A stretch of DNA of 64,000 nt from an uncultured Methanobrevibacter sp. (GTDB lineage Archaea > Methanobacteriota > Methanobacteria > Methanobacteriales > Methanobacteriaceae). Numbering within the stretch: the first letter of the stretch is position 1; every line of letters starts with the position of its first letter. Made by a program: the position numbers and the translations under genes. The stretch lies in contig ONJC01000010.1 in the NCBI GenBank assembly GCA_900318035.1, positions 1 through 64,000 on the forward strand, read 5' to 3'. This document shows, one piece after another, positions 50,651 through 59,628 of the stretch. A model generated the notes under the pieces. It was not told the origin of the DNA, ran no database searches, and saw nothing but the letters and a program-made list of their open reading frames with translations.

Positions 50651-50923
50651 ATGGACACAACTGTTAAAGTCACAACAATTCATATTATTTTTGGTCTTAT
50701 TGCAGCTTTAATTTCAACCGCTTTTACAGTAGGTTGGCTTGGATTTAAAAATGATATTTTTGCAGGATTTGTTGCATTAATAATATTGTACTTTGTCGGC
50801 CAATTCTGTCAAAAGATAGCTGGTGAAGAAATTTCCGGATTCTCCCAATGGTTATGGGATGGAATTGCACCGTTCTTTTTCACTTGGGTTATTTCATACA
50901 CCTTATTTGTAATGTACTTATAA
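50651..50923 (+). CDS. Small membrane protein (DUF5379-like)
   Basis: 90 aa with three membrane helices (about 6-28, 33-52 and 67-88). It begins MDTTVKVTTIHIIFGLIAAL and ends WVISYTLFVMYL. I associate it loosely with DUF5379, small membrane proteins of Methanobacteriales; function unknown. GGAGGAT precedes the ATG. It runs convergent to the DUF2070 gene, overlapping it by 6 bases at the 3' ends. Confidence 0.6.
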   Translation: MDTTVKVTTIHIIFGLIAALISTAFTVGWLGFKNDIFAGFVALIILYFVGQFCQKIAGEEISGFSQWLWDGIAPFFFTWVISYTLFVMYL

Positions 50924-52735
50924 TCCCCCAAAGAAAATCCACATAAATACTATTAATAATGCAGTAATAAGCAAAACTGGAGCTATAATTTTACTTACGG
51001 CCACAACTGAACTGATTGTTGATATCAACTCGGTTGAATTGTTAGGGCCGAATGTATTAAGATTTTCAATCTTTTCGGTTCCAGTTCCAACTTCTACTTT
51101 TTCTAAATCTTTTATAGCTTCCTGAATACCTGCTATAACATATTCTATGATTCTTTCTCTTTTTGCAATTCCAATAGGATTATACCCGCGTGAGATTGTA
51201 TTTACAGTATGGGTATCTGTTGTCATCACTTCTATTTCATCAATATCCAAATCGCTCACGGCATCTATTATTTCTTGTCTGAATCCTATTTCCATGTTGT
51301 TTGAATCGAATAGAACATAAGCTGTTTTTTGATTGTCAACTTCAATAACCATGATTTTTATGCCACTTTCACCGACACCTTGCTGCTTGTCCAAATCATC
51401 CATGTTGTTTTGCCAACAGCCAATTTTAATTGGGCCTTTGTTTTGATTAGGGTCGATTTTATCAATAACATCAATCAAATCGAACACTTCAGAATTTCCA
51501 GGAAGAACTTCACCGCTTTCAGGTGCAAATGAGTTATGGCAGTCAACAATGACTGAGTCCTCTACCTTGCATCTGCTTCTGCTTTGAGCCATCATTGTCA
51601 GACCAACACCAAATTCAATGTCATCCACTGCTTCCGGTGCAAAAGTGGATAATATGACCATACCTTCATTGAAAAATTGCACTCCAATATTTGCTTTGTC
51701 AGAATTGTATCTTACAAATTTACTTGCATCAGGTGAATAGTTGACATATTCCAAACCTTTTTTCACTGTGTTTTCAATTTTATCAATTTCAGAAACTGCA
51801 ATTGGATTAAAGTCATGTGTTGAAGGACCATGAGCCACCATTGTAAAGTGGTTAAATCTGTTTGCAAGGATGGTTGGCATGTTTGATCCTCCCAAATCTC
51901 CGAGAGGTCCCGGATGGACTGATGGAGAAATGAATAATGCTTTTATACCTTCTTCAGTTTTAAAGCTGATGAAAGTGACGACAGTGTCAATGGCTTCACT
52001 CATATTTTCGAATAGGCCTTCCAAAGAGTTTGATCCTTCATTCATATGTGCGATAAATAAACTCAATAAATCCAGAACGCCGATTCCCAGGTTTTTCTTA
52101 AATGGTGAAGCAATAACTATGATGAATGCATATATTGCTAGAACAAATATTATTCCTGCGATAATTGCCTTTAGGGTAATCTGTAAAATTACAGGTCCGA
52201 TAAAGCTTGTATCAGCACCTAAAAATGTAATTAAGGTATACATTGCCAAAATCAATAATGGTTGAATCAAACCGGTTCCTGCTGCAATTACAAATCTTAC
52301 CTTGGAGGTTGCCCAGAATACCAATGTGTTGAATCCGTATATTAAGACGCATCCGAACAATAATGAGTTTAAAAACAGATCCCATCCTGTGATTCTTGTA
52401 ATTATGCCTCCGACAATAATCACTAAACATAAGAATGTCATTGAAAGAGCTGACAGGAACATTGAATGTTTAATTTTTAAATTGATTCCATGAAAACTGC
52501 TGATTGTCTGCTGATTAAGGGCTCCGCTCATAATTGAAGTGAATCCGAAGACCATCAAGCCAAACAGACCACCATATATTATGTCTGCCAATATATCAGC
52601 GGAAGTCAAATCAATCAGATAATAAATACTTCCCATCAAAAAACTAATCAGAATCATTCCAATGATTGAATATTTGGTTTTTGGCAAGGTTGTAATATAT
52701 TTTGACAATCCCGCAACGCTACTCATACTTGACAT
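50918..52735 (-). CDS. DUF2070 family membrane protein
   Basis: 605 aa. Seven or so membrane helices in residues 15-220, then a soluble domain (about 225-570: ALFISPSVHPGPLGDLGGSN, VDCHNSFAPESGEVLPGNSE, TTDTHTVNTISRGYNPIG) and a final helix near 578-600. The conserved His, Asp and Glu residues suggest a metal-bound or hydrolytic centre, but the family has no known function. The gene is a single-gene unit with its own promoter (52775-52795). Confidence 0.85.
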   Translation of the reverse strand: MSSMSSVAGLSKYITTLPKTKYSIIGMILISFLMGSIYYLIDLTSADILADIIYGGLFGLMVFGFTSIMSGALNQQTISSFHGINLKIKHSMFLSALSMTFLCLVIIVGGIITRITGWDLFLNSLLFGCVLIYGFNTLVFWATSKVRFVIAAGTGLIQPLLILAMYTLITFLGADTSFIGPVILQITLKAIIAGIIFVLAIYAFIIVIASPFKKNLGIGVLDLLSLFIAHMNEGSNSLEGLFENMSEAIDTVVTFISFKTEEGIKALFISPSVHPGPLGDLGGSNMPTILANRFNHFTMVAHGPSTHDFNPIAVSEIDKIENTVKKGLEYVNYSPDASKFVRYNSDKANIGVQFFNEGMVILSTFAPEAVDDIEFGVGLTMMAQSRSRCKVEDSVIVDCHNSFAPESGEVLPGNSEVFDLIDVIDKIDPNQNKGPIKIGCWQNNMDDLDKQQGVGESGIKIMVIEVDNQKTAYVLFDSNNMEIGFRQEIIDAVSDLDIDEIEVMTTDTHTVNTISRGYNPIGIAKRERIIEYVIAGIQEAIKDLEKVEVGTGTEKIENLNTFGPNNSTELISTISSVVAVSKIIAPVLLITALLIVFMWIFFGGL

Positions 52736-52982
52736 GGTTATTTACCCGATACTTTTTGTATAAAATGCTCATATAAAAATTGGTCAAAACGAATATATTA
52801 AATTTGTCAAAATTGAGTAAGTGTTTTCACCAATCAGTAGAGCATAAAATTTCAGTATAATTATTTGTTCATTAGAGTATATTAAATTTACATTAATTCA
52901 TTAGATTGATTTTGAGTGTAAATCTATTGTTGTATTGGGCATTATACTTAATGCCCTATGTTTGTATTCTCTTTTGATGATA
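52736..52982. other. Intergenic region with hairpin
   Basis: About 250 bp with no gene. It holds the DUF2070 promoter and, at 52937-52956, GGGCATTA-TACT-TAATGCCC, a perfect 8 bp stem that probably ends transcription of the phosphodiesterase gene (minus strand). Confidence 0.55.
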
Positions 52983-54968
52983 TTATTTCTTTAATTCAGC
53001 TAAATTCTCTTTTAATAGTTTATAAATGTTTTCTGCACCAATGATTTCATCATCACTAACATTCCAACTTGAAGGGTAGAGTATAAACGGTTTGGATTGG
53101 TCGCCACCGGCTCCGCCATGGCTTCCGACTAATTCCTCAAAAGCACATACCTCATCAGATTCACTATCATAAAAACTGTTGACTAGAATATCTGGTGTAT
53201 GTTCAAATGAGCTGGTTCTTTTTAAATGTCTTGCAATATTGTCTCCAAATCCTTCAAGAGGGTTTTCTCCTTCGATTTCATCACTATCCAAGTAATAAGT
53301 TCCATTTTTTCCAATAGCTAAATCACCGTGTTCTTGGGATCTGACTAAAATGAAACCGACATATTCATTGTTTATAAGGCCAGGTATCAATTCGGGGAAA
53401 TAGTTATTAAGTTCCTCGCATGTTAATCTTTGGTTCCATTGTGTCAAATAAATCATTGCAAGATTACCTGATGCCAATACGATGACTTCAGAATCACTTA
53501 ATTCCTGCTGTTCTTCTTTTTCTTTTTCGATTTTTTTATTTTTTCTTGAAAATGGAGTATATTCTCCTGCAAAGTGGTCATCATTTGAGTCCATTTTTGC
53601 AAACATGGTCATGTCTTCAGGAAGCAATGATTTGACAAAATCTTCAAATGTCTCACCATACCTTTGGGTAAATGTTGCGCCGTTTGTTTGGCCATGATCT
53701 GACTGAATGACAAATTGATAGTCTCTAGGACTGTATTTATTTGCATCAGTTAAATGTTTGATTTGTTTGTCCATTTCTCTTAAAGCAAACCATGCATCAT
53801 TATCCCTAACTCCTGAGTGGTGAGCTATTTCATCATAACCCAGATATGTTGAGTATGCAACATCAACATCTCCAACCATCATGTCTCCAATTAATGTTGA
53901 AGTATTGATTTCTCTCATAAAAACATTTGTAGCAGCTCTTGTTGGAATGTATGTAATTCCACGGTTTATTCTTGGTCTAATGTTTTTAACAGAGTGTGCA
54001 ATCTGTGACCAGATTTCACGAATGATGTCTGCAAGAAACAGTGCAATTATACGTGCAAAATAGCTTGGATTGGAAAATACTGAATACCATGCCTTATTGT
54101 ATAGTTTTTTAAAGTCCAATATCTTACTGAATGTAAATATTACGTTATCGGTATCTCCTGAAAATAAATTTGATCTGCTTGCTCCATTATCAACAAGCAA
54201 TCCGTTTCCATCTGAAATTCTCTGCTCTAATTCTGGCACTTTAGTGATTCCGGAACATTGCATCATCTGATTGCCGTTATTTTTTTCTATCCATCTGAAT
54301 GCAACAATGTCCTCATTGTTTCCATGAAGGATTCCTGCCTGACTTGCACCAGTTTGAGAAGACAGGTCAGTTTCCCACATTCTAAGATTGTAATCATCAC
54401 TTTCAATCATTTCTTTAAGGGTTGGCATGTCACCTCTTTCGACCGCTTCACATAAAACTTCGTAGGCAAGTCCGTCAATTTCAACAATTATTACTCCCGG
54501 ATAATCTTTAGTTTCAGTTTTTCTTTTCTTTTCCGCATCCCTTAAAACAGACCGGTAATATGAACTGTCATCATCAATTGTTATTAAAGAGGATATGATA
54601 GTTGTAACGGCCGCCATGGCCAATGGGGCAAGAATAATTGCAGCGCCCTTAATCTCTATATCAAATATTGGTGCGAAAATCTGAAGCAGCAGTCCGTTTA
54701 ATATTAATGCTCCTATACCGAAGGTTAAAACTAGAAATGGCATTGCTATTCTTGTTAAAATCGGCCAAAGTATTGCATTAATTAGACTGATAAAAACTAC
54801 TAAAAGTATTATGTCATCAAATTGACTAAATTCAACTCCTAATCCTAAAAAACCTATCAGATATATTCCTAAGATATTTCCGATAAATACGATAAAACTT
54901 CTTTTTAAACTTCTTTTGGGGGTTTGTTTTTGGTTAGTGATTTCCATGTTATCCCTTTTTTTCTTCAT
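52983..54968 (-). CDS. Phosphodiesterase/alkaline phosphatase-type protein with N-terminal holin-like membrane domain
   Basis: 661 aa. Residues about 20-130 form four membrane helices of the mycobacterial phage holin family IV type (IGNILGIYLIGFLGLG, INAILWPILTRIAMPFLVL). The rest is a type I phosphodiesterase/alkaline phosphatase superfamily domain: GVIIVEIDGLAYEVLCEAV, DLSSQTGASQAGILHGNN (catalytic Thr/Ser region), STYLGYDEIAHHSG, IQSDHGQTNGATF and VGSHGGAGGDQSKPF. Catalytic side is presumably outside or at the membrane. Overlaps the upstream gene by 4 bases (ATGA); a later ATG at 54947 is also possible. Not a phage holin. Confidence 0.82.
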   Translation of the reverse strand: MKKKRDNMEITNQKQTPKRSLKRSFIVFIGNILGIYLIGFLGLGVEFSQFDDIILLVVFISLINAILWPILTRIAMPFLVLTFGIGALILNGLLLQIFAPIFDIEIKGAAIILAPLAMAAVTTIISSLITIDDDSSYYRSVLRDAEKKRKTETKDYPGVIIVEIDGLAYEVLCEAVERGDMPTLKEMIESDDYNLRMWETDLSSQTGASQAGILHGNNEDIVAFRWIEKNNGNQMMQCSGITKVPELEQRISDGNGLLVDNGASRSNLFSGDTDNVIFTFSKILDFKKLYNKAWYSVFSNPSYFARIIALFLADIIREIWSQIAHSVKNIRPRINRGITYIPTRAATNVFMREINTSTLIGDMMVGDVDVAYSTYLGYDEIAHHSGVRDNDAWFALREMDKQIKHLTDANKYSPRDYQFVIQSDHGQTNGATFTQRYGETFEDFVKSLLPEDMTMFAKMDSNDDHFAGEYTPFSRKNKKIEKEKEEQQELSDSEVIVLASGNLAMIYLTQWNQRLTCEELNNYFPELIPGLINNEYVGFILVRSQEHGDLAIGKNGTYYLDSDEIEGENPLEGFGDNIARHLKRTSSFEHTPDILVNSFYDSESDEVCAFEELVGSHGGAGGDQSKPFILYPSSWNVSDDEIIGAENIYKLLKENLAELKK

Positions 54969-55663
54969 ATAGGTAGCTTCCCGGTGTATTGCTCAATTTT
55001 GCTTTTTGCATTATCCAGATTGACTCCGGTCTCTTCTTCCACGGTGGATTTAATATTGCTTAAATTGGTATTATTTGTATATTTATTTGCTTTTGACTGT
55101 AAATCTCCAGTTATGTTTTTCATTGTGGTAAGGGTATTGTTTAAATCATTTTTTTCCGGAAAAACATTTTTGTATTTCACTGATTTGGCCATATGGACTG
55201 CCATATCCTTGTCGTTACAGCAAATCATGATATTGTCGTGAGTAGTTTCGTTGGATAACGGTATGCAATAGAATTTCCCGTTATAATTTACTTTGATAAT
55301 GTCAAATATGTGGATTTCTAATAATTGATCAGCATTTATCACATAACATGTCAAACCATCTATGTTTTGCTTTTCTCCGTTTTTAACTACATTATTCAGA
55401 GTATTATAACCTAATTCACTCACTTTGATAAGATTTTTATCCTCATGGTTATTGTATGTAACTAATATTCCGTTGTTCCAATTCCATATTTTGGCACTCT
55501 GAACATCGCCATTATATTTGGTTTGGTTGGCTGGAACTTCTATTGTTGTTCCATTTGGAGTTATATCAATTTTTTCATAATGTACTGAGGTTAGCATTAC
55601 TAGAATAATGCCTGCAATGATTAGAATTATTATTCCGATTATGATTATCTTTTTATTATCCAT
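54965..55663 (-). CDS. Membrane-anchored protein of unknown function
   Basis: 232 aa from the ATG at 55663, which has GAGGGT 7 bases upstream; longer frames lack one. N-terminal anchor DNKKIIIIGIIILIIAGIIL. The outer part (about 30-140) is a beta-rich domain (APNQTKYNG-like linker, KIWNWNNGILVTYNNHEDKN, NIDGLTCYVINADQ). The C-terminal part is a helix (about 165-232). No family recognised. It is coupled to the phosphodiesterase that follows, so the two may work together on a surface substrate. Confidence 0.65.
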   Translation of the reverse strand: MDNKKIIIIGIIILIIAGIILVMLTSVHYEKIDITPNGTTIEVPANQTKYNGDVQSAKIWNWNNGILVTYNNHEDKNLIKVSELGYNTLNNVVKNGEKQNIDGLTCYVINADQLLEIHIFDIIKVNYNGKFYCIPLSNETTHDNIMICCNDKDMAVHMAKSVKYKNVFPEKNDLNNTLTTMKNITGDLQSKANKYTNNTNLSNIKSTVEEETGVNLDNAKSKIEQYTGKLPI

Positions 55664-55921
55664 AGGCCATACCCTCATTATTTTCATTGAACAATAAATT
55701 ATTTTTTCTAGAACTACCATTCGATGGATTTTTGTATTATAACTGTTTCAAGTAAATAGAACAATCATCAAGTAATTAAAATTTGTATTTTATAATATAT
55801 AAAAATTAAATGTAAATTATTAATTTAAGAACTCATTCATAGTCTAAATTATATATATTACTTTTTTAAAAAATTATTAATGTCTCTTTTAAGAGTATTT
55901 AATTAAATAAATGGTGTTAAT

Positions 55922-56749
55922 ATGGATGTAATAGAAATAATTAAGGATGCTTTTGTATTTCCATCAAAAGACCCAAAGACATTATTGATTTATGTTTTAT
56001 TATCAATAGTGGCAGGTGTATTTTCCGTTTTAGGGATATTTACATATATATTGGGTTTTATTAATCCTGAATGTTTTTTATTTGGTGGAATGGCTGTCAT
56101 ACTTTCAATGTTGATTGGATGGGTATTGTCCGGTTATTTAATCAGTGTTATTAAGTCTGGAATTGGCCTTGATGATGAAGTTCCCGAGTTTGAATGGTGG
56201 GATAATTTTATCACAGGTTTTAATAATTTCATTGTATCAATCGTTTACTTTATAATTCCGGCATTTGTTGTTTTGGTTGTAGGATATCTTACAAATATTT
56301 TTGGTAATGTTATGGTGGTCTATCATGGTATTGTCTCACAGGCCCACAATGCGTATGTTGGAAATTCCACTGTTCTGGTATCTGATGCATTATCTCAGGC
56401 TATAGTCAATCTGGCAGTTTCTTTAGCTGTTACAGGTACTGTTGCTTTAATTTTATTTGTGATCTTTTCATTCTTCCAAACTATGGCTGAAGCAAGACTG
56501 GCAAATACTGGCAGTTTAAGTGAAGCTTTAAATGTTTTTGAAGCAGCAAAAGACATCTCAAGAATTGGTGTGGGTAAAGTAATAATTTTAATTTTGCTGG
56601 TTATCATAATTGCCGCTGTTGTTGAGATGGTTTTCTCAGCTGTTTTTAGTATTGTACCAATTTTAGCAATTCTTTCAGTTGTAATAACTCCATATTTGGC
56701 ATTCTTTGCTAATAGGGCTATTGGATTATTATATTCTGATATAGCTTAA
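55922..56749 (+). CDS. DUF4013 family membrane protein, paralog
   Basis: 275 aa with about six membrane helices. It carries the shared paralog segment ARLANTGSLSEALNVFEAAK with IGVGKVIILILLV next to it, also seen at 12422. Amphipathic N-terminus (IEIIKDAFVFPSKDPKTLL) probably lies on the cytosolic face. ATGGTG precedes the ATG. Single gene, divergent from the membrane-anchored gene upstream. Function unknown. Confidence 0.75.
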   Translation: MDVIEIIKDAFVFPSKDPKTLLIYVLLSIVAGVFSVLGIFTYILGFINPECFLFGGMAVILSMLIGWVLSGYLISVIKSGIGLDDEVPEFEWWDNFITGFNNFIVSIVYFIIPAFVVLVVGYLTNIFGNVMVVYHGIVSQAHNAYVGNSTVLVSDALSQAIVNLAVSLAVTGTVALILFVIFSFFQTMAEARLANTGSLSEALNVFEAAKDISRIGVGKVIILILLVIIIAAVVEMVFSAVFSIVPILAILSVVITPYLAFFANRAIGLLYSDIA

Positions 56750-56798
56750 TATTTTAAGCTATCCCTTTCTTTTTTTTAAATATTTAATTCGTGACGGT

Positions 56799-57350
56799 TT
56801 ACTGGTCTTCGGGGTAAAGTTTAAGCTCCATATTGTACATGCCTCTTTTTAAAAAAGATTTTTTATTGTATACATTAAAGCCCAATCTTTCATATAATGC
56901 TTTCGCTTTAGGATTTCTGAAATCTGCATCTAAAATAACTCTTTTATAATCATTTTTTTTAGCATAATCAATGACATCTTTAATGACTTTTGTTCCATAA
57001 CCTTTGGACCTTTGATTTTCATCAATAGCCAGTTCTGCGATATAAAAATCATCCTTTTTAATGTCACAAATGACAAAATGGTCTAATATGGATACTATTA
57101 ACAGTTTAAGAGAGTTAAAATGAGTTTTAGGTTGTTTATCATGGGTATATGCAATCAATATTCCAATAATGTTTCCATTATCATAAATTACCTTGACGCA
57201 ATCATCTTTTTTTAGATTTTTTCCAAGAGCTGCAATAGCCTTTTCTTTTGAATTAAAAAGATTATCGTAAGTCCGATAATCTACATTATATCGTAATGTT
57301 GCAATTTTGTTCACGTCATGAGTTTGAGGGTCGAAAGTTACATATTCCAT
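56799..57350 (-). CDS. GNAT-family N-acetyltransferase
   Basis: 183 aa. GNAT core in the second half: FYIAELAIDENQRSKGYGTKVIKDVIDY (acetyl-CoA-binding RxxGxG loop is QRSKGYGT) and VILDADFRNPKAKALYERLGF (motif B). The N-terminus carries an unusual region (about 1-85). Substrate unknown. AAGGAG precedes the ATG. It lies convergent to the DUF4013 gene. Single-gene unit. Confidence 0.88.
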   Translation of the reverse strand: MEYVTFDPQTHDVNKIATLRYNVDYRTYDNLFNSKEKAIAALGKNLKKDDCVKVIYDNGNIIGILIAYTHDKQPKTHFNSLKLLIVSILDHFVICDIKKDDFYIAELAIDENQRSKGYGTKVIKDVIDYAKKNDYKRVILDADFRNPKAKALYERLGFNVYNKKSFLKRGMYNMELKLYPEDQ

Positions 57351-57551
57351 TGTGGTCTCCTTGTTATGATGTTCTTGAAATCATTATAATTAATTATATT
57401 TAAACATGGTTAAAAAACTGTCTTTTTAAATTATAATTTTTCAAATTACAACTCAAGCAGTTTTGCTGATTTTATTTAATTGAAAAACAGTTAAAAAAGA
57501 GTAAAGTTAAAAAAAGATAGTTATTACAAAATTTTTAAAAAATAAAAATGG

Positions 57552-57572
57552 AAGCAATCAAAAAGATTGCTT
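57552..57572 (-). terminator. Hairpin terminator of the DUF308 gene
   Basis: AAGCAATC pairs with GATTGCTT around an AAAAA loop, 10 bp beyond the stop codon on the minus strand and followed by a T-rich run. Confidence 0.7.
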
Positions 57573-57581
57573 ATTAAATTT

Positions 57582-58034
57582 CTAGTCTATGTATAATCTT
57601 ATTCCCTGGATGATTAATGCTACACCAATAAGCGCTGCTGCGAAAATTGGGTTGTCGATGGATAATCCTCCAAGAGCGAATGAAATAATACCCAAAATTA
57701 CAATCAATATTGAAGCAATTTTGGATGTTTGGGTATCTGAAATAAGACCAATAATGCCTGCTAGAATCAATATGATACCAATAATGTAGAATTGGAATCC
57801 TAAAAGGAATGATACTGCATCAATTCTAAATGTGAATAGTAACCCAAATATGATGGCCAAAATTCCAATAACAATATTGCTTGCTGTAAATCCGGCTAAT
57901 ATTAATGCTATACCAAAGAATAGTAAACTTACTCCAATAATAATGGAAACTACTCCTGAACTAAAAATAGGGAAAATTATAAAAATTAATCCTAAAATTA
58001 TAGATAATATTCCAGATATTTTATTTGGTTCCAT
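57582..58034 (-). CDS. DUF308 family membrane protein (HdeD-like)
   Basis: 150 aa with five or six short membrane helices, mainly aliphatic and Gly-rich (SIILGLIFIIFPIFSSGVVS, LLFFGIALILAGFTASNI, FYIIGIILILAGIIGLI). This repeating helix pattern is typical of the DUF308/HdeD family. Function unknown, possibly acid-stress related in bacteria. GGAGG precedes the ATG. Single gene. Confidence 0.75.
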   Translation of the reverse strand: MEPNKISGILSIILGLIFIIFPIFSSGVVSIIIGVSLLFFGIALILAGFTASNIVIGILAIIFGLLFTFRIDAVSFLLGFQFYIIGIILILAGIIGLISDTQTSKIASILIVILGIISFALGGLSIDNPIFAAALIGVALIIQGIRLYID

Positions 58035-58265
58035 GTTTTTTCCTCCATAAATTTGTTATATTCACTTCTTCAAGCGAAAAATATAAAAATTCAAAAAAGC
58101 GATATGCCTTTTATATTATTACTATTTTTCTTACACTATTTAGTTTTTATTGAAATGTTTGTATGATGCCTTCAAAAACTTTGTTGATTTGAAATTTAGT
58201 TTTGAATTTTTAATTCTGTTTAAAAATAGTTAAATTTAATAAGAAGTTGGAGTAAAACTTTTATT

Positions 58266-58574
58266 ATGCTAAATCAAAAAATAATTACTCTAAATAGTAT
58301 TTTAGATATTAAACAATATATATTTAGCGATTCTAACGGAGGATTTGCCTTTTCAGACAGATTATTTGGGAAGTTTAAAAAATGTTTGCAAATCCTTTAA
58401 AAAGTTTTTCAGAATCATTGTTTCACATCAAACGATTGAAAATTGGTTTTTTGTTAATGAAACCATTTAAAATTTGATTTAGGTTGTTGTTTGGGTTATC
58501 ATGCCTTTGATGTTGAATGGATTAAAATTAGGGGAAAATGGAAAAATGATTTTGAAAATCAACAAAGTTTTTGA
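58266..58574 (+). pseudogene. Decayed DDE transposase remnant
   Basis: From the ATG at 58266 the first frame reads MLNQKIITLNSILDIKQYIF. Then, after a frameshift near 58370, the +1 frame reads through VSHQTIENWFF, a transposase-type DNA-binding helix, to a stop at ACC-ATT-TAA. A third frame gives GYHAFDVEWIKIRGKWKNDF, like the catalytic-domain start, to TGA at 58572-58574. No full ORF or terminal inverted repeats are visible. It was probably an insertion sequence copy, long dead. Confidence 0.65.
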
Positions 58575-58682
58575 AAGAGTTATTATTTTCACCCATTAAA
58601 TTTATTTAATCTAAAAATTTTATATATTGATATAATCAATATTTTTTTTAATTAAAATGATATATACTATCAAGGTGTAAAA
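58575..58682. other. Intergenic region before the fumarase gene
   Basis: AT-rich, with a TATA-like TTTATATATTGATATAATC near 58619-58637 that probably drives the fumarase subunit gene. No gene seen. The stretch 58035-58265 on the other side of the remnant is also without features beyond the DUF308 promoter. Confidence 0.5.
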
Positions 58683-59204
58683 ATGGAAAGAAAATTGAAT
58701 GTTCCAATTAAAGATGAAAATTTATCTGAATTAAATGCGGGGGATGTAGTTTATTTAACCGGTAATATTTTAACTGCAAGGGATCAGGCTCATAAACGTT
58801 TACTAGAGCAAGGAGCTCCATTGGATATTGAGGGTGCTGTCTTATTCCATGCAGGACCAATCATTTCCAAAAAAGATGAGGAATATGAGATGGTTGCTGT
58901 CGGCCCTACAACTTCAATGAGGATGAATCCCTACCAAAGTGATGTTCTGGATATGGGTCCTAAAATTGTCATAGGAAAAGGCGGTATGGACGATACAGTT
59001 CGTGAGGCATTAGTCAGAAATGAGGCAATTTATGTCGTGGCAACCGGAGGCTGTGCGGCATTATATGTTGATGCAGTTGAGGAAATTGAAAGTGTGGATT
59101 GGCTGGACTTGGGAATGCCTGAAGCAATGTGGAATTTAAAAGTTAAAGATTTTGGACCTCTTATAGTGGCAATGGACAGTCATGGTAATAGTTTATATGA
59201 CTGA
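58683..59204 (+). CDS. Fumarate hydratase class I, beta subunit (TtdB-like)
   Basis: 173 aa. The beta subunit of the two-part iron-sulfur hydratase: [25 protein letters not shown]-type [32 protein letters not shown] and VGTGGCAAL-like [14 protein letters not shown]. It contributes the substrate side of fumarate hydration to malate; the alpha subunit with the 4Fe-4S cluster is not in this window. In methanogens this belongs to the incomplete reductive TCA path to 2-oxoglutarate, which begins with pyruvate carboxylase (pycA is at 61708). AAGGTG precedes the ATG. Confidence 0.9.
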   Translation: MERKLNVPIKDENLSELNAGDVVYLTGNILTARDQAHKRLLEQGAPLDIEGAVLFHAGPIISKKDEEYEMVAVGPTTSMRMNPYQSDVLDMGPKIVIGKGGMDDTVREALVRNEAIYVVATGGCAALYVDAVEEIESVDWLDLGMPEAMWNLKVKDFGPLIVAMDSHGNSLYD

Positions 59205-59295
59205 TTTTAAAAATAATCTAAATGCTTATATATAATTTAATTTATACTATATTTTAATTTACATTATTTTTATAAGAATTTATGGAAGTGTAATT

Positions 59296-59628
59296 ATGGC
59301 TGACGATATAAATGTATTAGCAGAAAAAAAATTGAAAACAAGAATGACAAAAATTAGAAAATGTAACAGGGAACCTGAAGAAAAAGCTAAGTTTTCAGAA
59401 AAATTCGGTGTTTCTTTTGAAGTGGAATTCCACAACAAGAATCCAGATGCTCTTTCAGATGGTTTTACATTCATTACCAGTCCAGACGGTAAAGTTTTAT
59501 TTGCAGATTATTTCTACGGAATACCTGAGGAAGAGGAATATACCACTGTTCCTGTTAAGGAAAAACAATTAAAATCTATTTTAGAATTTTTTGAAGATTT
59601 CAAATTACAATTTGATGATTCTGATTAG
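59296..59628 (+). CDS. Conserved hypothetical protein coupled to a PLP enzyme
   Basis: 110 aa, acidic, cytosolic. It has a basic start (KKLKTRMTKIRKCNREPEE) and then a beta-rich domain (FEVEFHNKNPDALSDGFTFI, TSPDGKVLFADYFYGIP). No family recognised. GGAAGTG precedes the ATG. The next gene's ATG follows the stop directly (TAGATG), so the pair is coupled. Confidence 0.6.
   Translation: MADDINVLAEKKLKTRMTKIRKCNREPEEKAKFSEKFGVSFEVEFHNKNPDALSDGFTFITSPDGKVLFADYFYGIPEEEEYTTVPVKEKQLKSILEFFEDFKLQFDDSD

Noticed and set aside
52983-54968. Prophage lysis gene because of the holin-like domain
   Set aside because: The holin-type helices are fused to a large phosphodiesterase, and no phage structural, integrase or lysis genes are near.
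58683-59204. Truncated fumarase
   Set aside because: The length and motifs match a complete beta subunit of the two-part class I enzyme. The alpha subunit is simply encoded elsewhere.
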